Shown here piece by piece: positions 60,709-64,000 of a stretch of DNA of 64,000 nt; position 1 is the first letter of the stretch; every line of letters begins with the position of its first letter. The translations under genes and the position numbers were made by a program. This DNA comes from Aquimarina algicola (lineage in GTDB: Bacteria > Bacteroidota > Bacteroidia > Flavobacteriales > Flavobacteriaceae): assembly GCF_006443095.1 (NCBI RefSeq), contig NZ_VFWZ01000001.1, forward strand, positions 434,001 through 498,000, given 5' to 3'. Below the pieces are notes generated by a model that worked only from the letters and a program-made list of their open reading frames with translations, was not told where the DNA came from and made no database searches.

Positions 60709-62754
60709 CTATTCAGGATATTCTATCCTAAGATGATATATATTGGTAAGCTTTCTTTTGAATACTTTTTTCACTTGTTGTATTTCTTTGAAAGTAATAT
60801 TAGCATTCAAAAATTGCCCCTCTTCCATTTGTTTATTTACTATTTTTTCTACAAAACTATCGATAAGACTACTTGTTGGGTTTTTAAGACTCTTAGAAGC
60901 AGCTTCTACACTATCACTCATCATCAAAATTGCGGTCTCTTTAGAAAAAGGCTTTGGACCGGGATATTGAAAATCTTCGATGTTTACATTTTCGTTATTT
61001 TCTTTTTCTTTTACATAAAAATAATAAACTGTACTTGTACCATGATGTGTTCTGATAAAATCAATTAATCGATCAGGTAAATTATACTTTTTTGCAATCT
61101 CGATCCCTTGTATTACATGATCAATAATAATTTTGGCACTTTCTTTTGGAGATAAGGTATCATGTGCACTACCCGAAGCCATTTGATTCTCTGTAAAGTA
61201 AGTTGGATTTGCCATTTTACCTATATCATGATATAGTGCACCTACCCTTACCAGCATTGCATTAGCTCCGATCTCATTTGCTGCTGCCTCAGCAATATTG
61301 GCTACATTAAGAGAGTGATGAAATGTACCCGGAGCTTTATTTGATAATTCTTTTAACAGTACAGAGTTTGTATCACTCAATTCTAATAGTGAAACATCAG
61401 AAATCAAACCAAAAACTTTTTCGTATGCATAAATAAGTGGATGCACAATCAAAGTTGCAAAACCACCTAATACAAATAACCCTATTGTTGCCCAGTCTAT
61501 ATTACTGATACTTCCTTCATGAATCACATGAAAAGCAACATATGCAATAATATATACCAGGGTAATTTGACCAACAGAGATAAAAAGATTTGCTCGCTTA
61601 AATGATTCCGAAATCGTTAATATCGTAACAATTCCTGCAATAATCTGCAAAAAGGTATATTCATAACTATTAGGAACAACAAAACCAAGTATCAAGACTG
61701 TAATGACATGTGTAAATAACCCTAATCGCGAGTCAAAAAAAGCTTTTAGAATCAAAGGAAGTATACATAAAGGAACTACATAAATAAAACTCGATCTATA
61801 CTTGACTACAAAAGTTGTAATCAGTACTAAAAACAAAACATTAAAAAATATAAATGTTATTTGCGTATTATTCTCATAAATATCAGCTCTGTATTTACGC
61901 ACAAACAATAGTAACATAGCCAAGGCTAAAGAGACAAGAAGGCAATATCCAAAAACAATCCAATAGAAATTTTTATCACTCCAAACTTGTGACTCATATT
62001 CTGATTTTAGTGAATTCAAAATTTGTAGTTTTTCGCCTTCAACAACCTCTCCTTTAGCGATAATTCGACTTCCTTTTGTCACTCCCCCTCTAGTAGTCAA
62101 TACTTTTGTTAGTTCACTTTCTAGCGTACTTTGTGTAAGTTTTTGATTACGCTTAACATTGGGCTTGATCAAATCATAAAACAATGCTATAAAATCACTT
62201 TTAAAATCTGCATAATCGCTCTTTTCTATTCTTGAATTTATTGTTTTTGTTACCTCATTAAGAGACAAAATTTGATCGTATGTAATAGCTTCTGCTTTGT
62301 TTCCTTTATTTAAAAAAACTTGTCTTTTTTTATCGTATGAGTAGTTTTCTTGTAGCACCCCATATCGATAGATATCATTTAGGATAATTCTTCCAAAAAC
62401 TCGTGCCTGATCACTAGAACTACTTTGATCAAGTTCTTTTAGGTAACTGGAAAAAGCTTTGTTATAAGATTCTTTAGCAGTATTTGCGACAATGGTATCA
62501 AATTCAAAATAAGGAATCACATTATCTGTAATTCGCTTTTTTTCTACTTCTATCTCTGCTTCTGTTTTGGCAATTGCAAAGTCAAAAGGAGCATATAGAT
62601 TTTCATATTGCCATGGTTTTCCTTTTGCAAATTCATATTTAAAAATACCTCCTTTAGGAAAAAGATATACAATAAGTGCAGTAGTACATAAAAAAAGAAA
62701 AAATCTATAGATTGTAGATTGACTTTTATAAAATGAATTTAAAAATGTTTTCAC
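60709..62754 (-). CDS. 7TM-HD phosphohydrolase, PgpH-type cyclic di-AMP phosphodiesterase
   Basis: This 681-residue protein begins at GTG 62754 and has the 7TMR-HDED layout: an N-terminal helix (about 16-33), a periplasmic domain (about 40-260), seven membrane helices (about 265-455), then an HD domain with HHSLNVANIAEAAANE, LYHDIGKMANP, HDTLSPKESAKIIIDHV and HHGTS. PgpH (YqfF) degrades cyclic di-AMP in the cytoplasm. Length and domain order are typical. The cyclase was not found in this window. Confidence 0.93.
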   Translation of the reverse strand: MKTFLNSFYKSQSTIYRFFLFLCTTALIVYLFPKGGIFKYEFAKGKPWQYENLYAPFDFAIAKTEAEIEVEKKRITDNVIPYFEFDTIVANTAKESYNKAFSSYLKELDQSSSSDQARVFGRIILNDIYRYGVLQENYSYDKKRQVFLNKGNKAEAITYDQILSLNEVTKTINSRIEKSDYADFKSDFIALFYDLIKPNVKRNQKLTQSTLESELTKVLTTRGGVTKGSRIIAKGEVVEGEKLQILNSLKSEYESQVWSDKNFYWIVFGYCLLVSLALAMLLLFVRKYRADIYENNTQITFIFFNVLFLVLITTFVVKYRSSFIYVVPLCILPLILKAFFDSRLGLFTHVITVLILGFVVPNSYEYTFLQIIAGIVTILTISESFKRANLFISVGQITLVYIIAYVAFHVIHEGSISNIDWATIGLFVLGGFATLIVHPLIYAYEKVFGLISDVSLLELSDTNSVLLKELSNKAPGTFHHSLNVANIAEAAANEIGANAMLVRVGALYHDIGKMANPTYFTENQMASGSAHDTLSPKESAKIIIDHVIQGIEIAKKYNLPDRLIDFIRTHHGTSTVYYFYVKEKENNENVNIEDFQYPGPKPFSKETAILMMSDSVEAASKSLKNPTSSLIDSFVEKIVNKQMEEGQFLNANITFKEIQQVKKVFKRKLTNIYHLRIEYPE

Positions 62755-62902
62755 AAAAAATATGCTATGTCTAATAAATATTCAAAAGTACTAAAAAAAT
62801 AAGTCTAAGCTGTTTTGTTCTCTTAACAGAAAGTTCACTGTGCATATCCTCTAAAAATGATTAAATTCGCAAAATAACAATACACATATTAAAATATACA
62901 TA

Positions 62903-64000
62903 ATGAGTAAAGAAGTAGTAATAGTATCTGCAGCGCGTACGCCTATTGGAAGTTTTATGGGAAGCCTATCGACTATCCCTGCGACCCAATTAGGAGCAAC
63001 TGCAATAAAAGGTGCTTTAGATAAAATAAATCTTAATCCGGATCTAGTGCAGGAAGTATTTATGGGTAATGTAGTACAAGCCGGAAATGGGCAAGCCCCC
63101 GCTAGACAAGCTGCAATAGCTGCCGGGATTCCAGATCATGTACCTTGTACAACTGTGAATAAAGTTTGTGCCAGTGGTATGAAAGCTGTAATGCATGCTG
63201 CACAAACCATAGCATTGGGAGATGCAGACATTGTTGTTGCCGGCGGAATGGAAAATATGAGTCTTATCCCGCATTATGTACGATTAAGAGCTGGTCATAA
63301 ATTTGGTCCTCAAACATTTGAAGATGGAATGCAACGTGATGGATTAGTAGATGCTTATGATCAAAACGCCATGGGGGTATGTGCCGATCTGTGTGCGAGC
63401 GAATATGATTTCAGTCGTGAAGACCAAGATGCCTTTGCTATACAGTCATATGAACGTTCTGCAAAAGCATGGGCAGAAGGAAAATTTGCTAATGAAGTAG
63501 TTCCTGTAGCTGTTCCCCAAAGAAGAGGAGAACCTATAATGGTAACAGAAGACGAAGAATATAAAAATGTAAAAATAGAAAAAGTACCTGCTCTAAGACC
63601 TGCATTTACCAAAGATGGAACTGTTACTGCTGCCAATGCTTCTACTATTAATGATGGTGCTGGAGCCGTTGTGGTAATGAGTGCAGAAAAAGCTGAAGAA
63701 CTAGGGTTAACTCCTTTGGTAAAAATAAAAAGCTATGCAGATGCTGCTCACGAACCTAAATGGTTTACTACTGCTCCTGCAAAAGCGCTACCAAAAGCAA
63801 TAGAAAAAGCAGGTATTAGCTTAGATGATGTTGATTATTTTGAGTTTAATGAAGCTTTTTCGGTAGTAGGATTAGCAAATCTAAAAATATTAGGTCTCAA
63901 TGATACTAATACTAATGTAAATGGTGGAGCAGTATCTCTTGGTCACCCGCTAGGATGTTCTGGAGTACGAATATTAATTACATTGATGAATGTATTAGAG
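62903..64000 (+). CDS. Acetyl-CoA acetyltransferase (thiolase), 3' end cut by window
   Basis: The reading frame begins at ATG 62903 and remains open to the window end (366 codons of about 392). It shows the thiolase opening VVIVSAARTPIGSF, the nucleophile Cys89 in NKVCASGMKA, NEAFSVVG and GGAVSLGHPLGCSG with the His. The final GGGQG-type active-site Cys motif lies beyond the window. It belongs to the biosynthetic/degradative acetyl-CoA acetyltransferase class (AtoB-like). A variant -7 element TAAATTCG lies upstream. Confidence 0.93.
   Translation, partial: MSKEVVIVSAARTPIGSFMGSLSTIPATQLGATAIKGALDKINLNPDLVQEVFMGNVVQAGNGQAPARQAAIAAGIPDHVPCTTVNKVCASGMKAVMHAAQTIALGDADIVVAGGMENMSLIPHYVRLRAGHKFGPQTFEDGMQRDGLVDAYDQNAMGVCADLCASEYDFSREDQDAFAIQSYERSAKAWAEGKFANEVVPVAVPQRRGEPIMVTEDEEYKNVKIEKVPALRPAFTKDGTVTAANASTINDGAGAVVVMSAEKAEELGLTPLVKIKSYADAAHEPKWFTTAPAKALPKAIEKAGISLDDVDYFEFNEAFSVVGLANLKILGLNDTNTNVNGGAVSLGHPLGCSGVRILITLMNVLE

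Noticed and set aside
1-64000. CRISPR array, prophage, insertion sequence or tRNA gene
   Set aside because: I saw no regularly spaced direct repeats with unique spacers, no transposase or integrase motifs, and no tRNA T-arm pattern outside coding DNA. A tRNAscan and repeat search would be more reliable than reading by eye.

Overview
The window is 64 kb of AT-rich, gene-dense chromosome from a marine-type member of the Bacteroidota, almost certainly family Flavobacteriaceae. The evidence is the menaquinone cluster, the bacillithiol enzyme BshA, a fused E1 alpha/beta 2-oxoacid dehydrogenase, a TonB receptor with an N-terminal carboxypeptidase-regulatory-like domain, a DnaX lacking the zinc module, and many promoters of the Bacteroidota form TAnnTTTG (sometimes with TTG about 20 bp upstream). 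I recognised no prophage, insertion sequence, CRISPR array, tRNA or rRNA. The RNase P RNA gene is present. Genus cannot be fixed from the sequence alone.

Layout. 1-3.9 kb: a lysine/2-oxoadipate catabolic module, with an FAD/Fe-S 2-hydroxyacid dehydrogenase and an Lrp-type regulator divergent from a DUF1338 (HglS-type) enzyme. 4-12.7 kb: an outer-membrane protein, bshA, rnpB, dnaX, proline dehydrogenase, aroB and several unknowns. 12.8-22 kb: uvrA, a LOG-family protein, a large surface protein combining a dead M1-peptidase domain with a predicted beta barrel, and the fused 2-oxoacid dehydrogenase E1. 22-30 kb: two tandem paralogous membrane coiled-coil proteins, then menB, cvfB, DUF2853, menD, menF and a hotdog thioesterase (menaquinone synthesis). 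30-34.3 kb: a TetR regulator, two alpha/beta hydrolases and small proteins. 34.3-42.7 kb: PEP carboxylase, a second Lrp protein, an M14 carboxypeptidase divergent from an XRE regulator across an operator-studded region, TerC, PhnA and an SH3 protein. 43-47.6 kb: the topoisomerase IV operon. 48-54.2 kb: an M61 peptidase, a hydrolase, a hybrid histidine kinase and YchF. 54.5-64 kb: a secreted protein, a 55-residue double-glycine peptide, a TonB receptor, an MscS channel, a PgpH-type HD phosphodiesterase and a 3'-truncated thiolase.

Most of the window is housekeeping DNA. The signals most worth a second look are: (1) a run of ten A in dnaX, with stops in both alternative frames immediately after it, which should give a tau and a gamma-like product by slippage; (2) a 55-residue GG-leader, four-cysteine peptide gene with no obvious processing partners beside it; (3) at least six copies of a 15-bp palindrome between an M14 peptidase and an XRE regulator, the outermost copies lying on the predicted -7 elements of both divergent promoters; (4) the M1-like surface protein that has lost its catalytic residues; and (5) a core promoter with a palindrome between its -33 and -7 elements in front of an 84-residue orphan.

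All functional calls rest on reading motifs and family resemblance by eye; no database search was run.
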